Of a DNA stretch of 64,000 nt, positions 16,460 to 25,155 are shown in pieces. A program made the translations under genes and the position numbers. This DNA is from Terriglobia bacterium (GTDB taxonomy: Bacteria > Acidobacteriota > Terriglobia > Terriglobales > Acidobacteriaceae), in contig JAIQFD010000007.1 of assembly GCA_020073495.1 (NCBI GenBank), positions 67,891 to 131,890 on the forward strand. Direction: 5' to 3'. The notes below the pieces were generated by a model. The model searched no databases, was not told where the DNA came from, and saw only the letters and a list, made by a program, of their open reading frames with translations. How positions within the stretch are numbered: the first letter of the stretch is position 1; each line of letters opens with the position of its first letter.

Positions 16460-16847
16460 CGCGCTCCCCTTGGCAGAACTCGGACAGGCGCAGCACTTCC
16501 TGCACCCGGTCCAGCAGCTCCAGCGGGCTGAACGGCTTGACCAGGAAGGCCTGCACGCCGGCCGCCAGCCCCTGCTTGCGGTCTTGCTCCTGGCCCATGG
16601 CGGTGAGCATCACGATGGCGATGGCGGCGGTGCGGGGATCGGCGCGCAGCTCTTTCGCCACTTCGATCCCGCTTTTGCCCGGCATCATCCAGTCGAGCAC
16701 GATCAGGTCCGGCTGCTCCCGCCGCGCAATCTCCAGTGCGGTATTGCCGTCGGTCGCCTCCAGCAGCGTGACCTCCGGGCTCTCCAGCGTGGTGCGGATC
16801 AGCAGACGCAAACTCTCTTCATCGTCGGCTATGAGAATGGTGTTCAT
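16422..16847 (-). CDS. Response regulator, single receiver domain
   Basis: ATG 16847 (MNTILIADDEESLRLLIR) gives 141 residues. The receiver has Asp8/Asp9, phospho-acceptor Asp52 (LIVLDWMMPGKSG) and Lys in LVKPFSP, followed by a short tail (FCQGERDEGAGKR). It is the first gene of the five-gene signalling operon, and its end overlaps the HD-GYP start by 38 bp, which suggests RpfG-like coupling. Confidence 0.9.
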   Translation of the reverse strand: MNTILIADDEESLRLLIRTTLESPEVTLLEATDGNTALEIARREQPDLIVLDWMMPGKSGIEVAKELRADPRTAAIAIVMLTAMGQEQDRKQGLAAGVQAFLVKPFSPLELLDRVQEVLRLSEFCQGERDEGAGKRYRKTA

Positions 16848-17388
16848 CGTTCGCCTCTCGTTTCCAGAAGCATGCGGGGGCACTTTCGGAAGAGCATTTT
16901 GCGTGCCACGCATGGACGCAGCCGGCGCAGCCAAAAGACACATCCAGGCCTGCAAGTCACTGAGCCGATTGCACGACAAAAACGGCGCCAAGCTGCAAAG
17001 AACGCAGGTGTGCGCCGATATGGGAAGACGAGGCGAGGAGTTGCCGCTTCGGGAATCTGCCTATCTTTGTCATCCCGAGCGAAGCGAGCCTTCGCAAGCG
17101 CAGTCGAGGGACCTGATTTTTCTTGGGTGGAAGCCCCGGCCTTTAGGCCGGGGTTAACCGCGCCCTCCCCCCTGTCATCCCGAGGGCCTTCAGGCCCGAG
17201 GGACCTCGGACCCTGCCGCACCTTCTCGCGCTGTGTACCGGATTCTCCCCGGCCGTCGCTTCCCGTGTGGTGTTTCTGAACGTTCTCGGCGATCTCGGCG
17301 ATCCCGGCGTTCTCGGCGATCTCGGCGATCTCGGCGATCCCGTGACGCCCGTCACTGCGCTCCACACCCAAGGACGCAACAATCAGCC
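16848..17388. other. Repeat-rich intergenic region
   Basis: I find no credible gene. The region contains two copies of a dispersed spacer repeat of the type TCATCCCGAGCGAAGC...GGGACCT (17069-17114 and 17174-17206), a CCCCGGCCTTTAGGCCGGGG hairpin near 17133-17152 and a 9-bp tandem array (17282-17344). It should also hold the promoter of the signalling operon on the minus strand. Confidence 0.6.
17282..17344. repeat. 9-bp tandem repeat, seven units
   Basis: Seven 9-bp units (GTTCTCGGC, GATCTCGGC, GATCCCGGC and variants) lie directly upstream of the PD-(D/E)XK gene, with a hint of a 27-bp higher order. It would encode RRS repeats on plus or AEI repeats on minus but is probably non-coding. Confidence 0.88.
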
Positions 17389-17895
17389 ATGCCCTCCAAG
17401 CCGCGAAAGCTCCGCTTTCCCCGATGGTTCGGCAACAAGGCAAAGGGTGAGCTGGCCGAATCCATCTTTGTCACCAAGGCATTGGCGCTGGGCCTGGAGG
17501 TCAGCAAGCCCATGGGCGAGAACCATGCCTTCGATTTCCACGTGCAGAGCCGGCGTCTGGGGAGCTTCCGCGTGCAGGTGAAGTCGGCTTGGATGGCCGT
17601 GTCCCGAGGTCCCTACATCGTCAACTTGAAGCACCGTTGGCAGAACCGCCGCAGCGCCTACGACGTCGTGGCCATCTACCTCGCCCGCCTCGACTTTTGG
17701 TACGTCATCCCCGCTTCCGCCATTCGCCATCAATACCTGCGCCTGTACCCGCACACCACCAACCGCAGAGCCAAGTACGAGATCTATCGCGAGGGCTGGC
17801 GCACCCTCACCGGCGACGTCCACGATGATACTCGGCGCATCGGTCTAAGTATTAATGCAGAAGCGGATTCGGACGTCGGAACCAGCCTGCCCTGA
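17389..17895 (+). CDS. PD-(D/E)XK nuclease-like protein, copy 1
   Basis: ATG 17389 (MPSKPRKLRFPRWF) gives 168 residues and matches the start of the paralogue at 45240. A PD-(D/E)XK arrangement is visible: Glu in KGELAESIF, Asp in AFDFHV and Q-V-K in FRVQVKSAW. This E...D...QxK pattern resembles the small I-Ssp6803I-type homing-endonuclease family (PF11645), though most members are of unknown function. The real tail should be like DTRRVGLEIHAG; here the end runs into a 27-bp repeat and stops at the first in-frame TGA, and a second, better tail lies beyond the repeat. Confidence 0.75.
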   Translation: MPSKPRKLRFPRWFGNKAKGELAESIFVTKALALGLEVSKPMGENHAFDFHVQSRRLGSFRVQVKSAWMAVSRGPYIVNLKHRWQNRRSAYDVVAIYLARLDFWYVIPASAIRHQYLRLYPHTTNRRAKYEIYREGWRTLTGDVHDDTRRIGLSINAEADSDVGTSLP

Positions 17896-17964
17896 GGTGT
17901 AAGCCGAAGGAGCCTGCCCTGAGGTCTAAGCCGAAGGAGCCTGCCCTGAGGTGTAAGCCGAAGG
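17884..17964 (+). repeat. 27-bp direct repeat, three copies
   Basis: Three near-identical 27-bp units begin at 17884, 17911 and 17938 (core CCTGCCCTGAGGTGTAAGCC), differing at one base. They have no spacers, so they are not a CRISPR. Each unit carries a TGA in the frame of the nuclease-like gene, which therefore ends in the first unit. Confidence 0.92.
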
Positions 17965-18012
17965 GACACCCGCCAGGTGGGGCTGGAGATCCATGCGGGA
18001 AGAAGCAGCTAG
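17965..18012 (+). pseudogene. Orphaned second C-terminal tail of the PD-(D/E)XK gene
   Basis: In the same frame as copy 1, just after the third 27-bp repeat, the codons read DTRQVGLEIHAGRSS then a stop. This matches the end of the paralogue (DTRRVGLEIHAGREG) better than the tail now translated (DTRRIGLSINAEA). The distance between equivalent Asp codons is 138 bp, a multiple of three. Confidence 0.7.
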
Positions 18013-18021
18013 GAGCTCTCC

Positions 18022-18188
18022 CGCCTAGCCCGCGTGAGCGGGCGTTTGAACGTAGCCCCGGGCGAGGTAGGCCCGGCCTTCAGGCCGGGATTCGCGGACC
18101 TTGGTCCGCGAACCCGGGGTGAGCGTCCCAAGAGGTTTCCTGAGCCCCTTCAGGGGCGGCACCTCTTCCGCGAGGGCGCTAGCCCGAG
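18022..18188. repeat. Cluster of intergenic hairpin repeats
   Basis: Adjacent palindromes: AGCCCGCGTGAGCGGGC, CCCGGCCTTCAGGCCGGG, TTCGCGGACCTTGGTCCGCG and CCCCTTCAGGGG. The part 18138-18188 recurs on the minus strand at 45291-45341, beside the second PD-(D/E)XK copy. No gene is evident from 17896 to 18259. Confidence 0.7.
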
Positions 18189-18259
18189 CGATGTTCTGAA
18201 CCCGGAACATAGGGCGAAAACCCGGAACCTACCCTACCTTTCCGTTATAAACTCCGCTT

Positions 18260-21200
18260 TTGGAGCACCTCGACCTCAAGCCGACGCACGCGGCGGTGAA
18301 GAACTACTACGCCGCGCTGGGGCAATTCGACCAGCTCCAAATCGACCACGAAGGGGCGGTCCGTTCGGCCTTTCAGTTCCTGCTCTCGAACTGCGCGCGC
18401 AAGTTTAAGTGGACGCTCGTCCCGGAGTACTCCATCCCGCGCAAGGGACAGTCGCCCATCCGCGTGGACGGCGCGGTGCTCGATACCTTCAAGCTGCGCA
18501 TGGGCGCCTGGGAGGCCAAGGACAGCCACGACGACCTCGAAAAGGAGGTCAAGCACAAGCTGGGGCTCGGCTATCCCCGCGACAACATCATTTTTCAGGC
18601 CCCAGAACGCGCCATCCTCTACCAGAGCGGCATTCGCCAGGGGCTGAACGAGGACATCTCCGACGCCAAGAACCTGGTCGAGCTGCTCAAGACGTTCTTC
18701 GAGTGGGAGCGGCCGCATCACGAGGAATGGGAAGCTGCTGTCAAGGACTTCAAGGCGCAACTGCCGACCATTGCCGAAGCCGCCAAGGAACTGATCGACA
18801 ACGAACGCCGTGTCAACAAGAAGTTCGTAGACAAGTTCGATGCTTTCTACGCCCTGTGCCGGCAGGCCATCAATCCCAATCTGTCGGAGGACGCGGTCGA
18901 GGGGATGCTGATCCAGCACCTGCTCACCGAGCGCATCTTCCGCAAGGTCTTCGACAATCCGGATTTCAGTCGGCGGAACGTTATCGCGCAGGAAATCGAG
19001 AAGGTCATTGACAGCCTCACATCGAAGGCCTTCAACAAAGATGCCTTTCTCGCGGGACTCGACCATTTTTACCGGGCGATCGAGCTGAACGCGGAGAGCG
19101 CCGAGGGCTACTCGGAGAAGCAGCAGTTCCTGAACAGCGTGTACGAGCGGTTCTTCCAGGGCTACTCGCCGAAAGAGGCGGACACGCTCGGCATCGTGTA
19201 CACGCCGCAGTCCATCGTGGAGTTCATGGTGCGCAGCGTGGAGGAGATCCTGAAAAAGGAGTTCGGGAGATCACTGAGCGACAAAGGCGTGCACATCCTC
19301 GACCCGTTCGTGGGCACGGGGAACTTCATCGTGCGGGTGATGAAGGAGATCAAGACATCGGCGCTGCCCTACAAGTACGAGCACGAGCTGCACTGCAATG
19401 AAGTCATGCTGATGCCGTACTACATCGCCAGCATGAACATCGAACACGAGTACCTGGATAGGACGGGGGAGTACAGACCCTTTACCGGAATCTGCCTTGT
19501 GGATACGTTTGAATTAGCGGAATCGGAGCAACGAGCGCTGGCATTTATGAACGAGGAGAATGCTGAGCGCGTGCGCAAACAGAAGCAGGCGCCGATTTTC
19601 GTGATCATCGGTAACCCGCCGTATAACGCTTGGCAGGTCGATCAGAACGACAACAACAAGAACCGCAAGTATCCGGCAGTCGACGAGCGGGTTAGCGAGA
19701 CGTATTCCCAAACATCAACGGCAACGAACAGAAGTGCTCTCGCGGACCCGTACGTGAAGGCGATTCGCTGGGCGTCCGACCGCATTGGAACAGGAGGCAT
19801 AGTTGCGCTGGTGACCAACAGCGGTTTTGTCGAGGGGCTTGCGGCTGATGGCATGCGCCAAGCGCTTGCCGAGGATTTCAGCTCGATCTACGTGTTGGAT
19901 CTCGGCGGAAATGTTCGGAAGAATCCGCGGCTGTCAGGGACGACCCACAACGTGTTCGGAATTCAGGTCGGCGTCAGCATCAACCTGTTTCTGCGAAACC
20001 CCCTCCGACAGCCGGGGACAACAGGGGTGTTCTACAGCGCGGTTCAGGCCGACTGGAGAAAGGAGCAGAAGTATCAATACCTGGAAGCCGCGTGCTCCTA
20101 CTCAAACGTCCCATGGACGAAAACGAATGATAAGCGGAACTGGCTCAAGCAGATGCCCGAGGCGGTTGCGGCGTCAGTCCCCATTACACACAAAGGTGGC
20201 GGTGCGGGAAGTTCGGAAGAGGTTTTTCTCGTAAGCAGTAATGGAAACGACTCAGGCCGGGACGCCTGGGTCTACAACTTCAACTCGAAGGAGGTAGAGA
20301 GAACAGCAAACCTTTTCGCTGAGGCTTACAACGGAGAAGTCGATCGATGGCTCCGGTCTGATCGAACCGTGGCAGTAGACGCATTCGTCGCTTCGGATCA
20401 GACCAAGATCAAATGGACGCGAAATGCAAAGCGCGACCTTCGACGGGGCAAGCACATCGCCTTTAATGAAGCGAACATAGGTACTGCCTTGTACAGGCCA
20501 TTCACGCGGATGTTCTTGTACACGGGGAGGACATACAACAAGGAAGTCGCTCTCATCCCCTCCATCTTCCCATCCAATTCTGCTGAAAACCTCGCGATCT
20601 GTTTCACTGGCCCGGCATCGGAGCGGCCGTTTATGTGCATGGTGACTGGCAGCATCCCAGATCTGCACCTCGTGAGCCCCGGCTGCGGAACGGTTACATG
20701 TCCCTTCTATCTTTATGAAAACGGGAATAGCACGAAACGCCGGGAGAACATCACTGACTGGGCGCTGGGGCAGTTCCGCAGCCACTACGGCGACAAGAAA
20801 ATCACCAAGTGGGACATTTTCCACTACGTCTATTCGGTGTTGCATCACCCGACATACCGCGAGAGGTATGCGGCGAACCTGAAGCGGGAGCTACCGAGGA
20901 TACCGTTCGTAAAAGCAGGTCCGTCGGGGCTGAAGCCCACTCGGGATGATACATCGGCATTTTGGGAGTTTGTGAAGGCGGGGCGGAGGCTGGCGGAGAT
21001 CCACGTCGAGTACGAGAAGCAGCCGGAGTATCCGTTGGAGCGGGTCGAGAACCCGGAGGAGAAGCTAAACTGGCGTGTGCAGAAGATGCGCCCGAGCAAA
21101 GAAAAGACGGTCCTCATCTATAACGACTGGCTGACGCTGAAGGGCATCCCGCCGGAGTGCTACGAGTACCGCCTGGGCAACCGCTCGGCGCTGGAGTGGG

Positions 21201-21388
21201 TGGTGGACCAGTATCAGGTCTCGACCGACAAGCGCAGCGGCATCCGCAACGATCCCAACCGCGAGGACGACCCCGAGTACATCGTGCGCCTGATCGGGCA
21301 GGTCATCACCGTCAGCCTCGAAACCGTCCGCATCGTCAAATCCCTCCCCGAGTTCGTCATCGACGAAGCCAAAGCAGCGGGGGCGTAA
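18260..21388 (+). CDS. One-chain restriction-modification enzyme (nuclease plus adenine methyltransferase)
   Basis: The frame opens after a stop at 18248, so TTG 18260 is the only reasonable start; no ribosome site is clear. The 1042-residue protein has an N-terminal PD-(D/E)XK nuclease (Asp70, then EAK at 85-87 in MGAWEAKDSH), a helical linker, and a gamma-type adenine methyltransferase with motif I DPFVGTGNF (about 348) and motif IV GNPPYNAW (about 452). The C-terminal target-recognition region extends past 600. It resembles type ISP (LlaBIII-like) enzymes but I see no helicase motor, so a type IIG-like mode is possible. It probably methylates and cuts DNA as phage defence. Confidence 0.82.
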   Translation: MEHLDLKPTHAAVKNYYAALGQFDQLQIDHEGAVRSAFQFLLSNCARKFKWTLVPEYSIPRKGQSPIRVDGAVLDTFKLRMGAWEAKDSHDDLEKEVKHKLGLGYPRDNIIFQAPERAILYQSGIRQGLNEDISDAKNLVELLKTFFEWERPHHEEWEAAVKDFKAQLPTIAEAAKELIDNERRVNKKFVDKFDAFYALCRQAINPNLSEDAVEGMLIQHLLTERIFRKVFDNPDFSRRNVIAQEIEKVIDSLTSKAFNKDAFLAGLDHFYRAIELNAESAEGYSEKQQFLNSVYERFFQGYSPKEADTLGIVYTPQSIVEFMVRSVEEILKKEFGRSLSDKGVHILDPFVGTGNFIVRVMKEIKTSALPYKYEHELHCNEVMLMPYYIASMNIEHEYLDRTGEYRPFTGICLVDTFELAESEQRALAFMNEENAERVRKQKQAPIFVIIGNPPYNAWQVDQNDNNKNRKYPAVDERVSETYSQTSTATNRSALADPYVKAIRWASDRIGTGGIVALVTNSGFVEGLAADGMRQALAEDFSSIYVLDLGGNVRKNPRLSGTTHNVFGIQVGVSINLFLRNPLRQPGTTGVFYSAVQADWRKEQKYQYLEAACSYSNVPWTKTNDKRNWLKQMPEAVAASVPITHKGGGAGSSEEVFLVSSNGNDSGRDAWVYNFNSKEVERTANLFAEAYNGEVDRWLRSDRTVAVDAFVASDQTKIKWTRNAKRDLRRGKHIAFNEANIGTALYRPFTRMFLYTGRTYNKEVALIPSIFPSNSAENLAICFTGPASERPFMCMVTGSIPDLHLVSPGCGTVTCPFYLYENGNSTKRRENITDWALGQFRSHYGDKKITKWDIFHYVYSVLHHPTYRERYAANLKRELPRIPFVKAGPSGLKPTRDDTSAFWEFVKAGRRLAEIHVEYEKQPEYPLERVENPEEKLNWRVQKMRPSKEKTVLIYNDWLTLKGIPPECYEYRLGNRSALEWVVDQYQVSTDKRSGIRNDPNREDDPEYIVRLIGQVITVSLETVRIVKSLPEFVIDEAKAAGA

Positions 21389-21404
21389 CAGGCGCTTGTT
21401 CGGT

Positions 21405-22034
21405 ATGGACGATCTCCTCAAATTCTTGCGCTCTGTCCTTCGACATTGGGTGTCCCTTGTAACCGGCAGTGTCTTGGTCGCAGGGCTTGGAGTATGGGAA
21501 CACGTCGGGCAAAAGGCGCTTTCAGCGAAGTATTACGTCTCCGTCTGTGTGATTGCAGTTGTGGCTGCCTGCTACCAAGCATGGTTAGACGAGTACAGGC
21601 GCGACAACGGGCTCGAAGCCACAGTGGCCGCCCTAAGACACGAAAAAGAGCGTAGTCAGCCTACCCAAACGGAAATTGCCGAGATCAGAACAGCGCTGGA
21701 AGGCTTAAAGGCAAACGCGCACCACTGGGCAAGTCGCCTAGTCTCCGGGGGAGTCCTTGCTCGCGGCACCAAACCGGACCTCCTACCCCCTAGATGGACA
21801 AGCGCCTTGACCATAGCCGCCCATTTCTCTACGGAATTGCACGGGAAGATGCTAACAATCGAAGACAAAGCGCATCATTGCGAACGTGACATTGAGGACC
21901 TATGTTCCGTTCCCGAGTCTATGCGGGTATCGCGGCAGCATCAGTTCATAGCCGTAGCCCAAGAGTTGTCTGCTCTCGGAGTTCAAGCTGCCGAAGCCGC
22001 CGGCGACCTGCAGCAGCAGCGCCAGCCTAAGTAG
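21405..22034 (+). CDS. Hypothetical two-helix membrane protein
   Basis: ATG 21405 gives 209 residues (MDDLLKFLRSVLRHWVSL). Two hydrophobic helices (SLVTGSVLVAGLGVWEHVG and YYVSVCVIAVVAACYQAWL) are followed by a coiled coil (LEATVAALRHEKERSQPTQ) and a cytoplasmic helical domain. It starts 16 bp after the restriction-modification gene, so it may be co-transcribed with it. No family is recognised; a role in the same defence unit is a guess. Confidence 0.6.
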   Translation: MDDLLKFLRSVLRHWVSLVTGSVLVAGLGVWEHVGQKALSAKYYVSVCVIAVVAACYQAWLDEYRRDNGLEATVAALRHEKERSQPTQTEIAEIRTALEGLKANAHHWASRLVSGGVLARGTKPDLLPPRWTSALTIAAHFSTELHGKMLTIEDKAHHCERDIEDLCSVPESMRVSRQHQFIAVAQELSALGVQAAEAAGDLQQQRQPK

Positions 22035-22289
22035 CTTCTCCATGTGTCCGTGGGTTTTGTGCGTTGATCCGCAGTGAATGAATTTGTGCCGTCCCTGGCC
22101 GGACTCGGCCCCACCCTGGGGCGAAAAGACTCAGGCATGTCCGGTAAGTGACTGAATCTGCGTGCGCGCCGATGGCAGCACACGTGCCCTACTCAAACCA
22201 GATGTGGGACGGCTGAGCTGTGCCTTGCCGGTTCGGCTATTTGCGCGACTCCCCAGCATTTGAAACAATGGCTTGGTACTCGGGGGTTC

Positions 22290-24308
22290 ATGCCAGTATT
22301 CGGTAGTTACTCCCTTCTCCTCGCCCTGGCGCTCAGCGTGTATTCGTTGCTGGCGGGGGCGCTCGTTCTGCTGCGCCCGCGCATGCCCAATGCGGACCGC
22401 CTGGGCGACACCGCCCGGCGCGCCGGCATGGGCGTTTTCATCGCCCTCACCTGCGCCATGCTGGCGCTGGTGGCGGCTTGCTTCCAGAACGATTTTTCCG
22501 TTGCCTACATCTTCCACCACAGTAATAAGGACCTGGCGCCGGCCTACAAATTCAGCGTGCTTTGGTCTGGGCAGGAAGGCTCGCTGCTGTTTTGGGCGTG
22601 GCTGCTCTCCACCTACGGCTTCGTGATGCGCCTGCGCCACAAGGTGGACACACGCCTGGTGGCGCATGCGTCGGTGATCGTGGCCGCGGTGCAGGTCTTC
22701 TTCACCCTGCTGATCACGTTCGCCGCCAACCCGTTCGCCATGATGATCGGCGACATCCCGCCCGACGGCAACGGCCTGAACCCTCTGCTACAGTATCCCG
22801 AGATGGTGATCCATCCCCCGATGCTCTACCTGGGGTACGTGGGCTTCACCATCCCCTTCGCCTTCGCGCTGGGGGCCCTGATCATGAAGTATCCCGGCGA
22901 GAAGTGGATCCACATCACGCGCCGCTGGACCATGGTCACGTGGTTGTTCCTGAGCTGCGGCGTTTCACTCGGGATGCATTGGGCTTACTCGGTGCTGGGC
23001 TGGGGCGGCTACTGGGGATGGGACCCGGTGGAGAACGCTTCCATCCTGCCCTGGTTCGCCGGCACCGCCTTCCTGCACTCGGTGATGATGCAGGAGAAGC
23101 GCGGCATGCTGAAGATGTGGAACATGTGGCTCATCTTCGCCACCTTCATGCTGGCCATCTTCGGCACGTTCCTCACCCGCTCCGGCGTGGTCAGTTCGGT
23201 GCACGCGTTCGCGCAGTCCTCGATCGGTCCGTGGTTTTCCGGTTTCCTGGCCCTGACCTTCGCCGTGTGCATGTTCTTCTTCGTGCGCAACCGGGGACAC
23301 CTCAAGAGCGAGAACAAGCTGGAGTCGCTGGTCTCGCGTGAGTCGAGCTTCCTCTTCAACAACCTGGCGCTGCTTGCCGCCTGTTTTGCCGTTCTCTGGG
23401 GAACTCTCTTCCCGGTGCTGAGCGAATGGGTGCAGGGGACCAAGATCACGGTCGGGCCGCCATTCTTTAACCGGGTGATGATCCCGATCACGCTCTTCCT
23501 GTTGTTGCTGACCGCGGTCGGCCCGCTGCTCGCCTGGCGCAGCACCTCATGGGAGAGCGTGAAGCGCAACTTCACCGTCCCGGCCATCATCGCCGTCGCC
23601 GCTGCGGTCGCGCTTATCCCCCTCGGTTGGAAGCCCTGGCAGGACATCTCGCAGTTCTACTCCATGATGACCATCGCGCTCTCGGTGCTGGTCATGGCGA
23701 CGGTGGCTTCCGAGTTCCTGCGCGGCGCGCGCGTCATCGGCGAGAAGACGAAACAGAACCTCTTCGCCTCGATGGTGCAGCTCACGCGCCGCAACACCCG
23801 CCGCTACGGCGGATACATCGTCCACGTCGGCGTGGTCATCATGATGATCGGCTTCGCCGGCGCCGCTTTCAACACCGACGCCGAGAAGGAACTCGCGACC
23901 GGCGACAGCATGCAGATCGGCGCCTACACCCTGGTCCTCGATTCCTACACCCAGGACGACAACCCGAATTACGGCAGCGAGTCCGCCATCATCAACGTGA
24001 TAAAGGACGGAAAGAAGATCGACACCCTCTATCCCGAGCGCCGTTTCTTCAAGGCCAGCCAGCAGACCGCGACCATCGTCGCCAACCGCTCCACGCTCAA
24101 AGAAGACCTTTATCTGGTCTATACCGGCAAGAGCGAGAAGGACCGGCCCATCATCAAGGCGCACCTGAACCCCCTGGTGATGTGGATCTGGGTGGGCGTG
24201 TGGGGGGTGATCTTCGGGACGGCGATCGCGCTGGTGCCGGTGCAAGCCGCGGTCACGCTAAAGCAACCGGCTCGCTCCCACGCCTCGGCCGTGGAGGTGG
24301 GTGACTGA
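22290..24308 (+). CDS. ccmF: CcmF/CcsA-type heme lyase for cytochrome c
   Basis: ATG 22290 with GGGGG just upstream gives 672 residues; a TTG 30 bases earlier is less likely. About 14-15 membrane helices are visible, with the tryptophan-rich heme-handling motif WGGYWGWDPVEN and conserved His residues. CcmF takes heme from CcmE and attaches it to apocytochrome c on the outer face of the membrane. A soluble loop near residues 540-640 precedes the last helix. Its stop overlaps the next gene (TGATG), so it is coupled to ccmH. No ccmA-E lie in this window. Confidence 0.93.
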   Translation: MPVFGSYSLLLALALSVYSLLAGALVLLRPRMPNADRLGDTARRAGMGVFIALTCAMLALVAACFQNDFSVAYIFHHSNKDLAPAYKFSVLWSGQEGSLLFWAWLLSTYGFVMRLRHKVDTRLVAHASVIVAAVQVFFTLLITFAANPFAMMIGDIPPDGNGLNPLLQYPEMVIHPPMLYLGYVGFTIPFAFALGALIMKYPGEKWIHITRRWTMVTWLFLSCGVSLGMHWAYSVLGWGGYWGWDPVENASILPWFAGTAFLHSVMMQEKRGMLKMWNMWLIFATFMLAIFGTFLTRSGVVSSVHAFAQSSIGPWFSGFLALTFAVCMFFFVRNRGHLKSENKLESLVSRESSFLFNNLALLAACFAVLWGTLFPVLSEWVQGTKITVGPPFFNRVMIPITLFLLLLTAVGPLLAWRSTSWESVKRNFTVPAIIAVAAAVALIPLGWKPWQDISQFYSMMTIALSVLVMATVASEFLRGARVIGEKTKQNLFASMVQLTRRNTRRYGGYIVHVGVVIMMIGFAGAAFNTDAEKELATGDSMQIGAYTLVLDSYTQDDNPNYGSESAIINVIKDGKKIDTLYPERRFFKASQQTATIVANRSTLKEDLYLVYTGKSEKDRPIIKAHLNPLVMWIWVGVWGVIFGTAIALVPVQAAVTLKQPARSHASAVEVGD

Positions 24309-24859
24309 TGACACAGGCAAAACAATCCAGAGGTGTCATCCTGAGCGAGCGCGCTCGGGGTTGGCGCGCGAGTCGAAGGACCTCTACCGCGAAGAGAACA
24401 CTCCAGGTCCTGTTGGTCGGACTGGCGGCCATATTCCTTCTGGGCGCGTCCGATTTCGATGCGCGCTTCAGAGACCTCGGCCACAAAATGATGTGCAAGT
24501 GTGGCTGCAACCAGATCCTGCTGGAATGCAATCATGTGGGGTGTACCTACTCCGAACGCATGCGCGACGAGCTGACCACGGCATTGCAGCGCGGCGACTC
24601 CGACGACCTGGTGCTGCAGGCGTTCGTGCAGAAGTACGGGGCCACTGTCCTCGCCGCTCCCACCACCACCGGATTCAACCGCGTGGCCTGGATCATGCCC
24701 TTTGCCGCGCTGGGCGCGGGAATCTTCGCGGTGGTGTACGTGGTGCGAGTCTGGAAGTCGCGCCAGCCCGCCCTAGCCGCGTCCGCCGCGTCCGGGCCTG
24801 CGCCCTCCGCGGAGTTGGACGAGTATCGCGAGCGGGCGCGCCAGGAGACTGAACTATGA
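24308..24859 (+). CDS. ccmH: CcmH/CycL-type cytochrome c maturation protein
   Basis: A 183-residue protein. After a membrane helix (VLLVGLAAIFLLG) comes the redox motif MCKCGCNQILLECNH, the CcmH variant seen in several non-proteobacterial systems, then a second helix (VAWIMPFAALGAGIFAVVYV). CcmH reduces the heme-binding cysteines of apocytochrome c. The first ~30 residues (RGVILSERARGWRASRRT) are translated from a dispersed spacer repeat, and so are probably a late addition in front of the signal anchor. It overlaps ccmF and the next gene by 1 and 4 bp. Confidence 0.87.
   Translation: MTQAKQSRGVILSERARGWRASRRTSTAKRTLQVLLVGLAAIFLLGASDFDARFRDLGHKMMCKCGCNQILLECNHVGCTYSERMRDELTTALQRGDSDDLVLQAFVQKYGATVLAAPTTTGFNRVAWIMPFAALGAGIFAVVYVVRVWKSRQPALAASAASGPAPSAELDEYRERARQETEL
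24335..24383 (+). repeat. Dispersed spacer repeat inside ccmH start
   Basis: The sequence runs GTCATCCTGAGCGAGCGCG to GTCGAAGGACCT, the same family as at 17069 and 17174, and related to repeats around 46195-46391. Here it encodes residues about 10-25 of CcmH. Confidence 0.75.
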
Positions 24860-25155
24860 TCGGCGTGCTCTGCGCCATGCTTACCGCCATCCTGCTCTTC
24901 TTCATTTTTGGGATCGAGGAACACGTCGAGGCCTCGCCCGAGAAGACGCGGCTGCTCTACCTCCACGAGCGCAAGGAAGTCGTCTACGACAACCTGCGCG
25001 ACCTCAATTTCGAGTTCAAAGCGGGCAAGTTCCCCGAAAGCGACTACCAGAGCATGCGCGCGCAACTGGAAGAGGAAGCGGCGCAGGTGCTGGCTGAGAT
25101 CGACCGGCTGGAACAGCCCCAGGGCGGTAAGGACGGAAAAGGAGTCTCCGCGTGA
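24856..25155 (+). CDS. Short CcmI-like membrane protein
   Basis: A 99-residue protein. One helix (VLCAMLTAILLFFIFGI) is followed by a coiled region (EKTRLLYLHERKEVVYDNL) that resembles the N-terminal part of CcmI, the apocytochrome chaperone; the TPR part is absent. It overlaps ccmH (ATGA) and the next gene (GTGA), which supports a role in cytochrome c maturation, but the name is inferred from position and shape. Confidence 0.7.
   Translation: MIGVLCAMLTAILLFFIFGIEEHVEASPEKTRLLYLHERKEVVYDNLRDLNFEFKAGKFPESDYQSMRAQLEEEAAQVLAEIDRLEQPQGGKDGKGVSA

Noticed and set aside
17233-17388. Arg-Ser repeat N-terminal extension of the PD-(D/E)XK protein
   Set aside because: Comes from a 9-bp tandem array; the paralogue starts at the equivalent of ATG 17389.
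17884-17964. Possible CRISPR
   Set aside because: Three 27-bp units are directly adjacent with no spacers; no cas genes nearby.
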